In this document: positions 39,705 through 46,547 of the stretch, one piece after another
Numbering within the stretch: the stretch's first letter is position 1
Layout of the letters: each line of letters starts with the position of its first letter
Assembly: GCA_030824495.1 (NCBI GenBank)
Contig: JAVBXP010000035.1
Coordinates: 1-64,000 of the forward strand
Direction: 5' to 3'
DNA from: a bacterium
Lineage (GTDB): Bacteria > Pseudomonadota > Alphaproteobacteria > Caulobacterales > Caulobacteraceae
Length of the DNA: 64,000 nucleotides
Program-made: the position numbers and the translations under genes
The notes under the pieces: generated by a model
What the model saw: the letters and a program-made list of their open reading frames with translations, nothing else
Databases searched by the model: none
What the model was told of the DNA's origin: nothing

Positions 39705-39743
39705 CGGCTGGTCGTAGTTGATCTTGCACGCGACCGTCCAACT

Positions 39744-39758
39744 GTTCTCGTTCGGTTC
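39744..39758 (+). promoter_or_regulatory. LexA-type SOS box 1 (GTTC-N7-GTTC)
   Basis: GTTC at 39744-39747 and again at 39755-39758 with exactly seven bases between, the LexA operator form established for Caulobacter and other alphaproteobacteria. A third GTTC lies inside the spacer. The box is 116 bases before the first small gene of the plus-strand module and 40 bases inside the attachment site. Confidence 0.6.
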
Positions 39759-39836
39759 ACCCCCTCGCCCGCCTGGGTTTGCCGAGAGAGTCTGACGGTT
39801 CCCCACACCAAATTGCGCGGCTCGCCTTCCAGATCG

Positions 39837-39862
39837 TTGACTCGTTTGTTCTCACTCTGTTC
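39837..39862 (+). promoter_or_regulatory. promoter with LexA-type SOS box 2
   Basis: GTTC at 39848-39851 and 39859-39862 with a seven-base spacer, an exact alphaproteobacterial LexA box. A TTGACT -35-like hexamer (39837-39842) lies just upstream, so bound LexA would cover the promoter. The box ends 11 bases before the ATG at 39874, which implies a very short leader. Together with box 1 this points to SOS control of the following genes. Confidence 0.65.
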
Positions 39863-39873
39863 ACGTTCAGCGC

Positions 39874-39993
39874 ATGAAGCCCTCGAACGTCGTCCCGTTC
39901 CCTCTCCAGCCTAAACCGGTGCCCTCAGTTCCGATTGTCGGCTTCGTCGGCGCGGGCGGCCGAGTGATTTTCACCAAGCCCTTGGCCACGTGA
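39874..39993 (+). CDS. 39-residue small protein, first gene after the SOS box
   Basis: A 39-codon frame directly after the second LexA-type box, ending in TGATG that overlaps the next gene's ATG, so it looks like the leader gene of a coupled set. The product has a proline-rich first half (PFPLQPKPVPSVP) and a mildly hydrophobic centre (IVGFVGAGGRVIF). No strong ribosome-binding site is present. Function unknown; it could be a regulatory leader peptide. Confidence 0.45.
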   Translation: MKPSNVVPFPLQPKPVPSVPIVGFVGAGGRVIFTKPLAT

Positions 39994-40214
39994 TGAGCAC
40001 CCGTGTCGCCAAGCTCACGCGCAGCCGCCTGTTGGAGAAAGACGGGGGCGGCACGCTCTATTTCATCGTGCATGCCGGACGGCGGCCAGAGTTCTTGACG
40101 CCCGAACTCGTTCCTGAGTTCGAGGGCGAGGAAGCGTGGTTTGAGATCGAACGCTCACGCGGACCGGTTTGGTCGACGTGGAAAGTGCTGCGCCAAGTCG
40201 AGAGGCCTGCGTGA
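39993..40214 (+). CDS. small hypothetical phage protein
   Basis: 73 residues, basic N-terminus (STRVAKLTRSRLL) and acidic middle (PELVPEFEGEEAWFEIE), no membrane segment or known domain. The ATG overlaps the stop of the 39-residue frame by one base. It is in the putative SOS-controlled plus-strand set. Coding-like third positions support it as real; function is not recognised. Confidence 0.55.
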   Translation: MSTRVAKLTRSRLLEKDGGGTLYFIVHAGRRPEFLTPELVPEFEGEEAWFEIERSRGPVWSTWKVLRQVERPA

Positions 40215-40217
40215 TCA

Positions 40218-40772
40218 ATGGGCGCTCGCTCTTTCATGATCCCCCGATGGACCGAGGACGTTGGTCGCCTGCGGGCGACCGACGGCGTTCGTGTCTACGA
40301 GAAATGCGACAAGTGCGAGCGGGAGGGCGTGGTCGATCTCGATGCGCTGATTGACGAGTTCGGGCCGCGCTACACCCTCTGGAACCGGCGGTCGCCCTGC
40401 CTGACCGAGGGCTGCGAAGGCAGGCGCTGGTACCGAGCCCAGCCGCGCAACTACTTCCACCGGATCATGATGGACGCCCCGCAGGGTTTCGTTGCTGAAC
40501 TGCATGAGCGCTGGAAGGCCTCGCTCCACCCCGACACCCGCGACAACTTCCCGGTGATCCCTATGCTCCAGGCCACGGACCAGGTCATCATCGCCGGGTG
40601 CGGGCCGTGTGAGCAACTCTTCTACCTCGGCCCTATCAGCGCCGGCGCCTGGGGGGAGCAGATCACTCTTTCCGAACTGACGACGCGCCTGCGCGCCATG
40701 TGCCGGCCGGGCTGCGAGATGTGTACGGACATGACCCCCCGGTCCAGCATGCCGCCAGGTGAGTTCGAGTGA
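40218..40772 (+). CDS. cysteine-rich zinc-binding-type hypothetical protein
   Basis: 184 residues with several Cys pairs: CDKCEREG (about 30), CLTEGC (about 61), CGPC (about 133) and CRPGCEMC (about 162). These look like two zinc-ribbon or treble-clef sites, perhaps nucleic-acid binding. It starts three bases after the preceding gene and its end overlaps the following GTG, so it is part of a tight operon. No named family is recognised. Confidence 0.6.
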   Translation: MGARSFMIPRWTEDVGRLRATDGVRVYEKCDKCEREGVVDLDALIDEFGPRYTLWNRRSPCLTEGCEGRRWYRAQPRNYFHRIMMDAPQGFVAELHERWKASLHPDTRDNFPVIPMLQATDQVIIAGCGPCEQLFYLGPISAGAWGEQITLSELTTRLRAMCRPGCEMCTDMTPRSSMPPGEFE

Positions 40773-40969
40773 CCAAGTACGAAACCCTCGGCAACATGAT
40801 GTCGTACGACACCATCCTGAAGACGAGGTGCGCCTGCGGTCATGAGGGCAGCTTCTCGCACCGGGACGCCCTCACCCTCTTCGGGTCAGACGCCACTCCG
40901 TTCGACGTTCGCCGCCGGCTCCGCTGCAGCAAGTGCCAACAGGTCGGCAAGGCCGAGGTCTGGATCTAG
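40769..40969 (+). CDS. small zinc-ribbon protein
   Basis: 66 residues with a classical two-knuckle ribbon: CACGHEG near residue 21 and CSKCQQ near residue 53, separated by about 30 residues. The GTG start overlaps the previous stop by four bases. Such small phage zinc ribbons often bind DNA, RNA or a protein partner; the target here is unknown. Confidence 0.6.
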   Translation: MTKYETLGNMMSYDTILKTRCACGHEGSFSHRDALTLFGSDATPFDVRRRLRCSKCQQVGKAEVWI

Positions 40970-41007
40970 GTATGGTCGGTCGCCGCGTTTAAAGCCAAGC
41001 TCCCTGG

Positions 41008-41253
41008 ATGAAGCTGTCGCCATCGCAACGACGTCGCGCCCAGGGATTTGCTCTAGTCGGCATCGGGATTCCCATAGCCTGGCCAGCTGCGGCACTTTTC
41101 TACATTCGGTGGCCCCGGGGAAAAGCAATCAGCAGCGGGCCCTTATTCGACCTACCGCCACACGTCGCAGTCGTACTCTGGGCAACCATCGGCATTGGGG
41201 CAGCATTGGCCCTAGCAGGAGCGTATCTGATCAAGTCGGCGAGGCAGATGTAA
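41008..41253 (+). CDS. small membrane protein with two helices
   Basis: 81 residues. A basic N-terminus ([12 protein letters not shown]) is followed by two hydrophobic segments ([20 protein letters not shown] and [20 protein letters not shown]) with a short loop. The topology could suit a holin or a superinfection or stress membrane protein, but it is far from the lysis genes and near the SOS-linked genes. No family recognised. Confidence 0.5.
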   Translation: MKLSPSQRRRAQGFALVGIGIPIAWPAAALFYIRWPRGKAISSGPLFDLPPHVAVVLWATIGIGAALALAGAYLIKSARQM

Positions 41254-41291
41254 GTCTGGAGTTGAGCGCGATCCGGCGCCAATCTCGATCC

Positions 41292-42065
41292 ATGTGCAAT
41301 AACTACATCCACAAGGGCGACATCTTCGGCTGGGCTTCGGCTCACGAGAAGTTCCTCGGCGAAGAGTTGGACCTACCGGCCGGCGCGGCTGACGGCACCT
41401 CAAACGTCGATCTGACATGGAAAGAACAACTCTTCCCTGACTATCGAGCGCCGATCGTAGTCCGGACGGCTGAAGGTCGGCACCGGGCGGCCTTCGCTCG
41501 CTGGGGAATGCCGAGCTCGAAGCAGGCGCTATTCAGGGCCGCCGAGAACCGAGCCAACAAACTCCGCGCCAAGGGCAAGGAGGTGGACTTTCCCGAGCTG
41601 CTGAAGATGGAGCCGGACGGCGGAACGACGAACGTCCGCAACACCGACAGCCGCCATTGGGCGCCTTACCTCGGCGTGGAGAACCGCTGCCTGGTGCCGC
41701 TCACTGGCTTCGCCGAGCCTGATCAGGTCGGCGGATCGCGCGAGAACGTCTGGTTCACCCTCGCCAATGGCCAGCCCCTCGCCTACTTCGCCGGCGTCCA
41801 CACCCTCGACTATGGCTGCGTCCGGAAGATCAAGACGGGCTGGGAAACGTGCGACCTCTACGCCTTCCTCACGACCGACGCGAACGCCGAGGTCGGAGCC
41901 GTCCACGACAAGGCGATGCCGGTGATTTTGACGACGGCGGAGGAATGTCAGACGTGGCTGAATGCGCCATGGAACGAAGCCCGGGCACTTCAGCGGCCCC
42001 TGCCTGACGGATCGCTGAAGGTGGTTGGGCGAGGTCGAGAGCCGGGGCCGCTTGCTGCCGCCTAG
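41292..42065 (+). CDS. SRAP (SOS response-associated peptidase) protein, YedK/HMCES-like
   Basis: 257 residues. SRAP catalytic residues are visible: Cys2 immediately after the start Met (MCNNY), Glu142 in LTGFAEP and His205 in [13 protein letters not shown], with ENRAN upstream. SRAP proteins form a thiazolidine cross-link through Cys2 with abasic sites in single-stranded DNA and shield them at forks. The Cys2 rule fixes the start at 41292. It lies downstream of two LexA-type boxes in the prophage. A decayed copy of its C-terminus occurs at 42,745. Confidence 0.88.
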   Translation: MCNNYIHKGDIFGWASAHEKFLGEELDLPAGAADGTSNVDLTWKEQLFPDYRAPIVVRTAEGRHRAAFARWGMPSSKQALFRAAENRANKLRAKGKEVDFPELLKMEPDGGTTNVRNTDSRHWAPYLGVENRCLVPLTGFAEPDQVGGSRENVWFTLANGQPLAYFAGVHTLDYGCVRKIKTGWETCDLYAFLTTDANAEVGAVHDKAMPVILTTAEECQTWLNAPWNEARALQRPLPDGSLKVVGRGREPGPLAAA

Positions 42066-42259
42066 TTCGGCACGCCGCGCGCTGCGAGCTGTCGAAGGCC
42101 TTGCTCAGCAAGTTCCTCGCCGAGGGTGATGGCCGTCTCGGCTGGCAGCGCGACGGCTACCTCTTCGCCGTCGGCAGTCTTGAGGATCAGCGCGACATGG
42201 AGGGCGTCGTCGGAGCGACCCGTGGTCCACCCAGAAATCAGCAGCAGATCTAGTTCCAT
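42062..42259 (-). CDS. small hypothetical phage protein
   Basis: 65 residues on the minus strand, convergent with the SRAP gene and overlapping its stop by four bases. Acidic and soluble, with strand-then-helix pattern ([18 protein letters not shown], then [13 protein letters not shown]), reminiscent of many short phage proteins that report on an operon but not matched to a family. ATG start preceded by a weak GA-rich site. Confidence 0.5.
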   Translation of the reverse strand: MELDLLLISGWTTGRSDDALHVALILKTADGEEVAVALPAETAITLGEELAEQGLRQLAARGVPN

Positions 42260-42302
42260 TCAGTGAATATGGCGGACCCTGTGAACGGCGACTAGACCAA
42301 GT

Positions 42303-42335
42303 GGCCCCGCCCAGTATGTGCCGGTGGACGGGGCC
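42303..42335. repeat. hairpin copy 1 (GGCCCCG stem)
   Basis: GGCCCCG (42303-42309) and CGGGGCC (42329-42335) around a 19-base loop. The left arm with its continuation, GGCCCCGCCCAGTATG, nearly repeats GGCCCCGCCCAGGATG at 42,630. It lies upstream of the minus-strand gene at 42,259. A terminator or a duplicated regulatory unit is possible; no T-run is present. Confidence 0.4.
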
Positions 42336-42410
42336 TTGGACGTGGTCTGCCAACGGAAGCGGTGATCCGTCTGCGTCCTTCCAACTGGCGTCCCCGCCCG
42401 TTAGTTCCGC

Positions 42411-42599
42411 CTAAGAAGAACGCAGGCGCGCCGCTGCGGCGTCGAGTGTCGCGCGGTCGTTGCCATGGTCTTTGATCAGCTTCTCCGCCTCGGCGACGCT
42501 GATGCCGTGCTTGTCGGCGAAATACTTCACCTCATAGGGCTCACTGCCGGAAACCCGGCTGCGGTCTGGTTCGCCGCGATCGTTCTTGTCGTCTGACAT
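42411..42599 (-). CDS. DUF3606-type small protein (copy 1)
   Basis: 62 residues. The DUF3606 pattern is visible: an Asp/Lys-rich N-terminus (SDDKNDRGEPDRSRVS), then YEVKYFADKHGISVAEAEKLI and a C-terminal helix with a conserved Gly-Asn (HGNDRATL). The start at 42599 fits the family and has a G-rich site upstream. DUF3606 proteins are of unknown function and common in Rhizobiales and Caulobacterales; a second copy is at 44,642. Confidence 0.6.
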   Translation of the reverse strand: MSDDKNDRGEPDRSRVSGSEPYEVKYFADKHGISVAEAEKLIKDHGNDRATLDAAAARLRSS

Positions 42600-42629
42600 G
42601 ATGCGTCCCACCCCATTTTGCCCCAGGTT

Positions 42630-42662
42630 GGCCCCGCCCAGGATGGGAGTTCGGGCGGGGCC
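42630..42662. repeat. hairpin copy 2 (GGCCCCGCCC stem)
   Basis: A perfect 10-bp stem, GGCCCCGCCC (42630-42639) with GGGCGGGGCC (42653-42662), and a 13-base loop. It shares its left arm with the hairpin at 42,303. It lies between the DUF3606 gene promoter side and the SRAP fragment. Copies so close together suggest a local duplication or a paired control element. Confidence 0.45.
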
Positions 42663-42744
42663 TAGCCGGGACGGTTTGCAGACTAGTAGGAGCTGCCCCG
42701 ACCTAACGAGGTTTGGTGACCGGTCGTTCCCTCACGATTTCCAA

Positions 42745-42897
42745 GACAAGGCGACGCCCGTGATCCTCACGACTCCGGATGAGATTCAGACCTGGCTGAC
42801 CGCCCCCGTAGAAAGCGAGGCCCGCAAGCTGCGGCGCCCGCTGCCGGATAGATCATTGAAGATCATCGCCGCCGGCGCGCGGCCGAAACACGGGTGA
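42745..42897 (+). pseudogene. C-terminal fragment of a second SRAP gene
   Basis: The frame reads DKATPVILTTPDEIQTWL and ends RPLPDRSLKIIAAG plus a short tail, closely matching the last 50 residues of the intact SRAP at 41,292 ([32 protein letters not shown]). The catalytic His is replaced by Gln and everything upstream of it is gone, so no active protein is possible. The divergence from the intact copy suggests a remnant of a related but distinct gene rather than a fresh duplication. Confidence 0.7.
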
Positions 42898-42985
42898 CCT
42901 AGCCGCGCGCCGCGCTACCGTTGGTAGTAGCGTGTTGCTTTTGCACAGAAATATATCATTTTGTTCGGCATGCGAGGGTCGGGGC

Positions 42986-43360
42986 GTGCCGCTATATTCT
43001 TTCTTCCTGATCAATCATCTTGGGGAGCCGTTCGAAGCTTCGGAATGCAGCTTCGATTGCGATCGCGAAGCTTGCGCTCACGCCGAGGCTATCGCTTCTC
43101 GCCGGGGCTATCCCGTTGAGGTGAAATCGGACGGCGTTCGCATCAAGCTCGCCCCGCTGATGACGTGGAAGGCCGAAGATTGGTTGGACAGAACCCGACT
43201 ATCGCAATTTTTCGCAAGTCGTGGCGTTCATCCGCGCCTCGTCAGACCGCCCTCATGCGTCAAGTGCAGGAGGCCCATGGACTCCGCCGACGCCAAGCTT
43301 TGCGAGACTTGTCGCAGCACACCCGGTGGACGTCGAGTTCCTAGCGAGCGCCAGCCGTAG
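42986..43360 (+). CDS. DUF6894-like small protein with C-terminal zinc knuckle
   Basis: 124 residues from the GTG at 42986, which has GAGGG upstream. The N-terminal 50 residues (PLYSFFLINHLGEPFEASEC, AEAIASRRGYPVEV) resemble the short phage/alphaproteobacterial DUF6894 type. The C-terminus adds a CVKCRRPM and a CETC, a possible zinc-ribbon. The last 20 bases overlap the convergent ligase gene. Family call is tentative. Confidence 0.5.
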   Translation: MPLYSFFLINHLGEPFEASECSFDCDREACAHAEAIASRRGYPVEVKSDGVRIKLAPLMTWKAEDWLDRTRLSQFFASRGVHPRLVRPPSCVKCRRPMDSADAKLCETCRSTPGGRRVPSERQP

Positions 43361-44309
43361 GGCGCTCTCTCACAACTTCCTCCGGTCGCTTGTCCTCTCG
43401 CAGCCCCTTGAAGCTGGCCTGCCGCAGTTTGCCGCTCGCGGTCCATTCGGCGATCTCAGCCGCGGCGACCAGCTCCGGCCGGACCCAATGAATCTCTGAT
43501 GTCTTGCGGGGCGCCTCCCCGCCGTCGAAGGGCGAGGCCTCGGTCTCTAGCGCCCGCAGGCGGGTCAGCAGCGTCTTGTCGGCGCCGAACCCTGTCTGGA
43601 TCGAGCCGGCATAGGTCAGCTTCCCGCGCTCATAGACACCCACGAGCAGGCCCTTGAACGGCCGATGCGGCTCCATTTTGTAGCCGCCGATCACGAGTTC
43701 CTGGCTCGGTCGGCACTTGGCCTTGACCCAGTTGTCGCCCCGCCCGGCGCCATAGGTCGCATCGACGCGCTTTGAGACGATCCCCTCGAGGTTCATGGCG
43801 CAAGCGCTGGCCAGCAGCGAAGGCCCGTGCTGATCGAAGTGGTCGACGGAACGGATGCGGTCGCTGTGGCTCGCGGCCAGGACCTCGCCCAGGATGTGCT
43901 GGCGCCCCTTCCAGCTATAGGGCCGAGCGTCCTCGCCCTTCCCCCACAGCACATCGAACACAAACACGACGAGCTGGCCGGTCTTGCCCGGCGAGATCGA
44001 CGCGCGGAGCTTGGAGAAGTCCGGCTGGCCATCGGCGTTGATGGCGCAAAGCTCGCCGTCGAGAATGCAGTCGGGCAATTCGCCGAAGTCCGCTACCAGT
44101 TCGGGGAACTTGGCCGTCCAGTCATGGCCGTTGCGGGTGAAGATCGTGACCGCGCCGGCGCGTACATGGATCTGGATCCGGTAGCCGTCGAACTTGATCT
44201 CATGGATCCATTGGGTGCCATCAGGCGGCTTGGCGACCAGGCGCGGATGCTGGAGCAGCTGAAACTCTGTCGGCTGCCTTGGCTGCACGCCCTGCTGTTT
44301 TCTCGCCAC
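43341..44309 (-). CDS. ATP-dependent DNA ligase, LigD ligase-domain type
   Basis: 322 residues, the stand-alone ligase module of LigD. Motif I EIKFDGYRIQIH has the adenylated Lys at about 39; motif III is CILDGELCAI; motif IV LEGIVSKRVDATYGAG; motif V WVKAKC. An OB-fold follows. The polymerase and phosphoesterase modules of full LigD are absent, and no Ku gene is in the window. I use the GTG at 44309 because GGAGG lies seven bases before it; the longer frame upstream overlaps the divergent gene at 44,364. It seals nicks or ends, fitting a repair cargo role. Confidence 0.87.
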   Translation of the reverse strand: MARKQQGVQPRQPTEFQLLQHPRLVAKPPDGTQWIHEIKFDGYRIQIHVRAGAVTIFTRNGHDWTAKFPELVADFGELPDCILDGELCAINADGQPDFSKLRASISPGKTGQLVVFVFDVLWGKGEDARPYSWKGRQHILGEVLAASHSDRIRSVDHFDQHGPSLLASACAMNLEGIVSKRVDATYGAGRGDNWVKAKCRPSQELVIGGYKMEPHRPFKGLLVGVYERGKLTYAGSIQTGFGADKTLLTRLRALETEASPFDGGEAPRKTSEIHWVRPELVAAAEIAEWTASGKLRQASFKGLREDKRPEEVVRERPTAGAR

Positions 44310-44363
44310 CTGGGAACCTCCTCGCCTCTGATGAGTCGAATCACCCTGAGAAGGGAGCGTTCC

Positions 44364-44732
44364 ATGCTCGATCCGAGATTCGGCTTTGTCGGTCAGCGCG
44401 TCGGCGGCGATCCGCTCGATGAGCGCGAGCACCTCTACACATGCAAGGCGTGCGGCCAGGATGTGGACAAGCGCGACTTGGCCGCAGTGTTCCACCACGA
44501 AGAGCCCGGCCATGACCCCCTGCCCGTCCACGAGGCGGAGCGCATCCTGCGGGTGTCAAAGATGCTGGTGTTCAACCTCTCGGAACGGCCTAAGCGTCCA
44601 CGCGCTATCACTGAGGCTGGGGACATCACCGGGAGATCGCCATGCGACCCGACGAGCCGAAGAACTTCGACCCGCACGAGCCCATCGACCTCGCCGATGC
44701 GGCCCAAGTCAAACAAGTCACCGAAGCCCTAG
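44364..44732 (+). CDS. hypothetical protein with CxxC motif
   Basis: 122 residues; AAGGGAG precedes the ATG. The credible part is residues 1-85 (YTCKACGQDVDKRDLAAVFHH, then HEAERILRVSKML). The last 30 codons overlap the DUF3606 gene in another frame and look low-complexity, so the true protein may be a recently lengthened version after loss of an earlier stop. It is divergent from the ligase by 54 bases. No family recognised. Confidence 0.5.
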   Translation: MLDPRFGFVGQRVGGDPLDEREHLYTCKACGQDVDKRDLAAVFHHEEPGHDPLPVHEAERILRVSKMLVFNLSERPKRPRAITEAGDITGRSPCDPTSRRTSTRTSPSTSPMRPKSNKSPKP

Positions 44733-44842
44733 ACGCCACCCACGAAGAGTTGGCGGAGGCCATCGACAAGGTTGGCTCGCAGCCTGTCGCGGTCGCGATC
44801 TACCTGGGGCGGCCCGGCGCAGTGTTGACGGAATCGCGCTAA
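44642..44842 (+). CDS. DUF3606-type small protein (copy 2)
   Basis: 66 residues. It carries the DUF3606 pattern: acidic start (PDEPKNFDPHEPIDLADAAQ), VKQVTEALDATHEELAEAID, then SQPVAVAIYLGRPG. GGGAGA lies just before the ATG. Sequence differs strongly from the copy at 42,411, so the two were not duplicated recently. Function unknown. Confidence 0.65.
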   Translation: MRPDEPKNFDPHEPIDLADAAQVKQVTEALDATHEELAEAIDKVGSQPVAVAIYLGRPGAVLTESR

Positions 44843-44852
44843 CGCCTCGGGC

Positions 44853-45089
44853 ATGACCGACGAAGAGATCGAGCGCATGGCGCGGGTGCTGCAAGCCGAA
44901 GGCTATCCGTTTGGTCCACCTCGGCCGCCGCAGCCCTGGGCGATCCTCAAAGAGGAATCTCGGGAGTTCTGGCGGGACAAGGCCCGCGCGGGCGTGCAGC
45001 CAGGCCAAGCTGCTGCCGAGGCTGAGGTGATAAAGCAGGCGCGCGGCGACTATGACGTCAGGCCGGCGCCGACCTTCAAGCCGCGTTGA
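44853..45089 (+). CDS. small hypothetical phage protein
   Basis: 78 residues, soluble and charged; helical first part (DEEIERMARVLQAEGYPFG), a proline-rich bend, then EESREFWRDKARAGVQ. It starts 10 bases after the DUF3606 gene and is probably its operon partner. No known domain. Followed by the hairpin at 45,100. Confidence 0.55.
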   Translation: MTDEEIERMARVLQAEGYPFGPPRPPQPWAILKEESREFWRDKARAGVQPGQAAAEAEVIKQARGDYDVRPAPTFKPR

Positions 45090-45094
45090 GACGA

Positions 45095-45127
45095 CAAAAG
45101 GCCCGCCCCCGGTGAAGGGAGCGGGCC
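45095..45127 (-). terminator. rho-independent terminator (minus strand)
   Basis: Read on the minus strand, GGCCCGC and GCGGGCC form a seven-base stem, extended by CCC/GGG inside, followed by TTTTG. It lies 95 bases after the stop of the PEPxxWA-CTERM gene and would end that transcript. On the plus strand the hairpin has no T-run. Stem sequence matches that at 39,425. Confidence 0.7.
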
Positions 45128-45222
45128 AACATCACAGAGGCTCCAACGCAGCAAACGTGGCTGAGCTGAAGCTGATTTCCGAGCTATATTCGATCTATAG
45201 GCGGGATATATTCTGCGGCTGC

Positions 45223-45789
45223 CTAGGCGGCGCTGAACACGTTCCGGCGACGCGACGTGCGGACCATCGAACCCACTGCGCCGAAGCCGATGATCATCAT
45301 CGCCCAAGTGGCGGGCTCGGGAACGGCCGCCCCGATCTCGAACGTCAAGTTGTCGATGCCAAAGTCACCGCCATTTTGGATGAACTCTATCGAGCGGATC
45401 CCGGAGCCGGAAAGGACATGCGGTCCTGTGATGGAGGATCCCGAATAATTGCTCAGCGTCGCGATCAGATTGTGCGCGGCATCATATGCATTGGCGGTCA
45501 CGCTGGAGGCGCTGACATTGATAAAGCTAACTTGTGACTGCAACTGATCGAACGTGACACTCATCGACGAGCCACTTAGCGGACCCGCAAAGGCGCCATA
45601 GTTCGGCGCTGGGCAACCGCCTCCGCAGCTCCGGAACCCTCCTCCGTTGAAGGTCACTCCCGCATAGCTCGTGGCGATGTACGACGAGATGGGAAATCCT
45701 TCGAAATCCAGCGTGACCGTCGCCGCATGGGCGGCGTTGGCTGAAAGGAAGGCGGCACCGACCGCGCCGGCAATAATGTTGAGTTTCAT
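45223..45789 (-). CDS. exported PEPxxWA-CTERM protein (copy 1)
   Basis: 188 residues. A cleavable signal peptide (KLNIIAGAVGAAFLSANAAHA) leads a beta-rich passenger of about 140 residues. The C-terminus is a PEPxxWA-CTERM sorting tail: VPEPATWAMMIIGFGAVGSM then a basic cluster (RTSRRR). Such tails are recognised by membrane sorting systems (exosortase type or as yet unidentified) and mark surface or exopolymer-associated proteins. GGGGGAAA precedes the ATG. It lies between the spanin genes and the repair cargo, so it is a prophage-carried passenger gene; a terminator follows. Confidence 0.85.
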   Translation of the reverse strand: MKLNIIAGAVGAAFLSANAAHAATVTLDFEGFPISSYIATSYAGVTFNGGGFRSCGGGCPAPNYGAFAGPLSGSSMSVTFDQLQSQVSFINVSASSVTANAYDAAHNLIATLSNYSGSSITGPHVLSGSGIRSIEFIQNGGDFGIDNLTFEIGAAVPEPATWAMMIIGFGAVGSMVRTSRRRNVFSAA

Positions 45790-45923
45790 GTTTCCCCCGG
45801 CCGCATGAGCGGCTCCACCTACCCTGTCCCAAGTTGACACAGGAGCCTGACGCCTAGATCGCTTTGCAATCAGCGGTCCACCCAATTCGCGCATAAGGTG
45901 AACAGCGCTCTCTAGCGGTCCTT

Positions 45924-46235
45924 CTAGCTATCAGGCGGCGGCTTGGGGCATCGGAACGGCAAGCTCGCGCCGTTCGTCACCGACCAGCGGCAGATCCGCG
46001 CGACGGTTTCCCAGCCTCGCTCGCCCCAGGCCTCGACCTCGTCATCGTGCAGTGCGAGGGCATTGTCGCTTCCGCTCGCCACAGCCTCGACGCTCAGTTC
46101 CGGCTTGGCCTCGACTTTAAGGTCGGCAGTTGGCGGGTAGCCGGTCAGCCGGGGTTCCTTGCTGGCGCAACTGCACGCAAGCACGAGCAAGGCGGCCAGG
46201 GCTAGGCCGTTGGTCGGGCGCAGATTGGATCGCAT
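45924..46235 (-). CDS. Rz1-like o-spanin lipoprotein
   Basis: 103 residues. A short signal sequence (GLALAALLVLACSC) with a lipobox Cys indicates an outer-membrane lipoprotein; the rest is a soluble periplasmic stretch. Its first 119 bases overlap the upstream Rz-like gene in another frame, the hallmark nested Rz/Rz1 layout. Role: outer-membrane half of the spanin that fuses inner and outer membranes at lysis. Confidence 0.7.
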   Translation of the reverse strand: MRSNLRPTNGLALAALLVLACSCASKEPRLTGYPPTADLKVEAKPELSVEAVASGSDNALALHDDEVEAWGERGWETVARICRWSVTNGASLPFRCPKPPPDS

Positions 46236-46479
46236 CGGATCGCTCCTGTTGAGCTGCTGTGATGTTGGTGTTCGAGGCCGCGCGCTCGCCGGCGGCGGTC
46301 TCGTTGGCCCGCCCTGCCCGCTCGATCGCACCGACCTGGCCGGCGAGCTGTTTGTCGGTTTGGTGGGCGGCACCTGAGCAGTGGCCAAGCAGGAACGCCG
46401 GGCCGGCGATGACAACGGCTCCGACGACAGCCGGCCACCATGTTCGCGCAATCGTGCGCGCGGCCATCCACTCGATCAT
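46117..46479 (-). CDS. Rz-like i-spanin
   Basis: 120 residues. One N-terminal membrane helix (WWPAVVGAVVIAGPAFLLG) is followed by a helical periplasmic part (HQTDKQLAGQVGAIERAGRA) and a C-terminal Cys/Pro-rich end. AAGGAG lies six bases before the ATG at 46479. It overlaps the Rz1-like gene by 119 bases and follows the endolysin gene, as expected for a spanin partner. Confidence 0.7.
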   Translation of the reverse strand: MIEWMAARTIARTWWPAVVGAVVIAGPAFLLGHCSGAAHQTDKQLAGQVGAIERAGRANETAAGERAASNTNITAAQQERSDAIQSAPDQRPSPGRLARACVQLRQQGTPADRLPANCRP

Positions 46480-46547
46480 GGACATCTCCTTGCTGTTTGG
46501 TGAGAAGGTCGCCGCGTCGCGCTGGACGCAGCGATATGGAAGACGAG

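Noticed and set aside
44310-44531. 74-residue extension at the start of the DNA ligase
   Set aside because: It overlaps the divergent gene at 44,364 and lacks ligase motifs; GTG at 44,309 has a strong ribosome site.
44564-44580. GTTC-N9-GAAC palindrome as a further LexA box
   Set aside because: It has the wrong spacing and orientation for the alphaproteobacterial box and lies within coding sequence.
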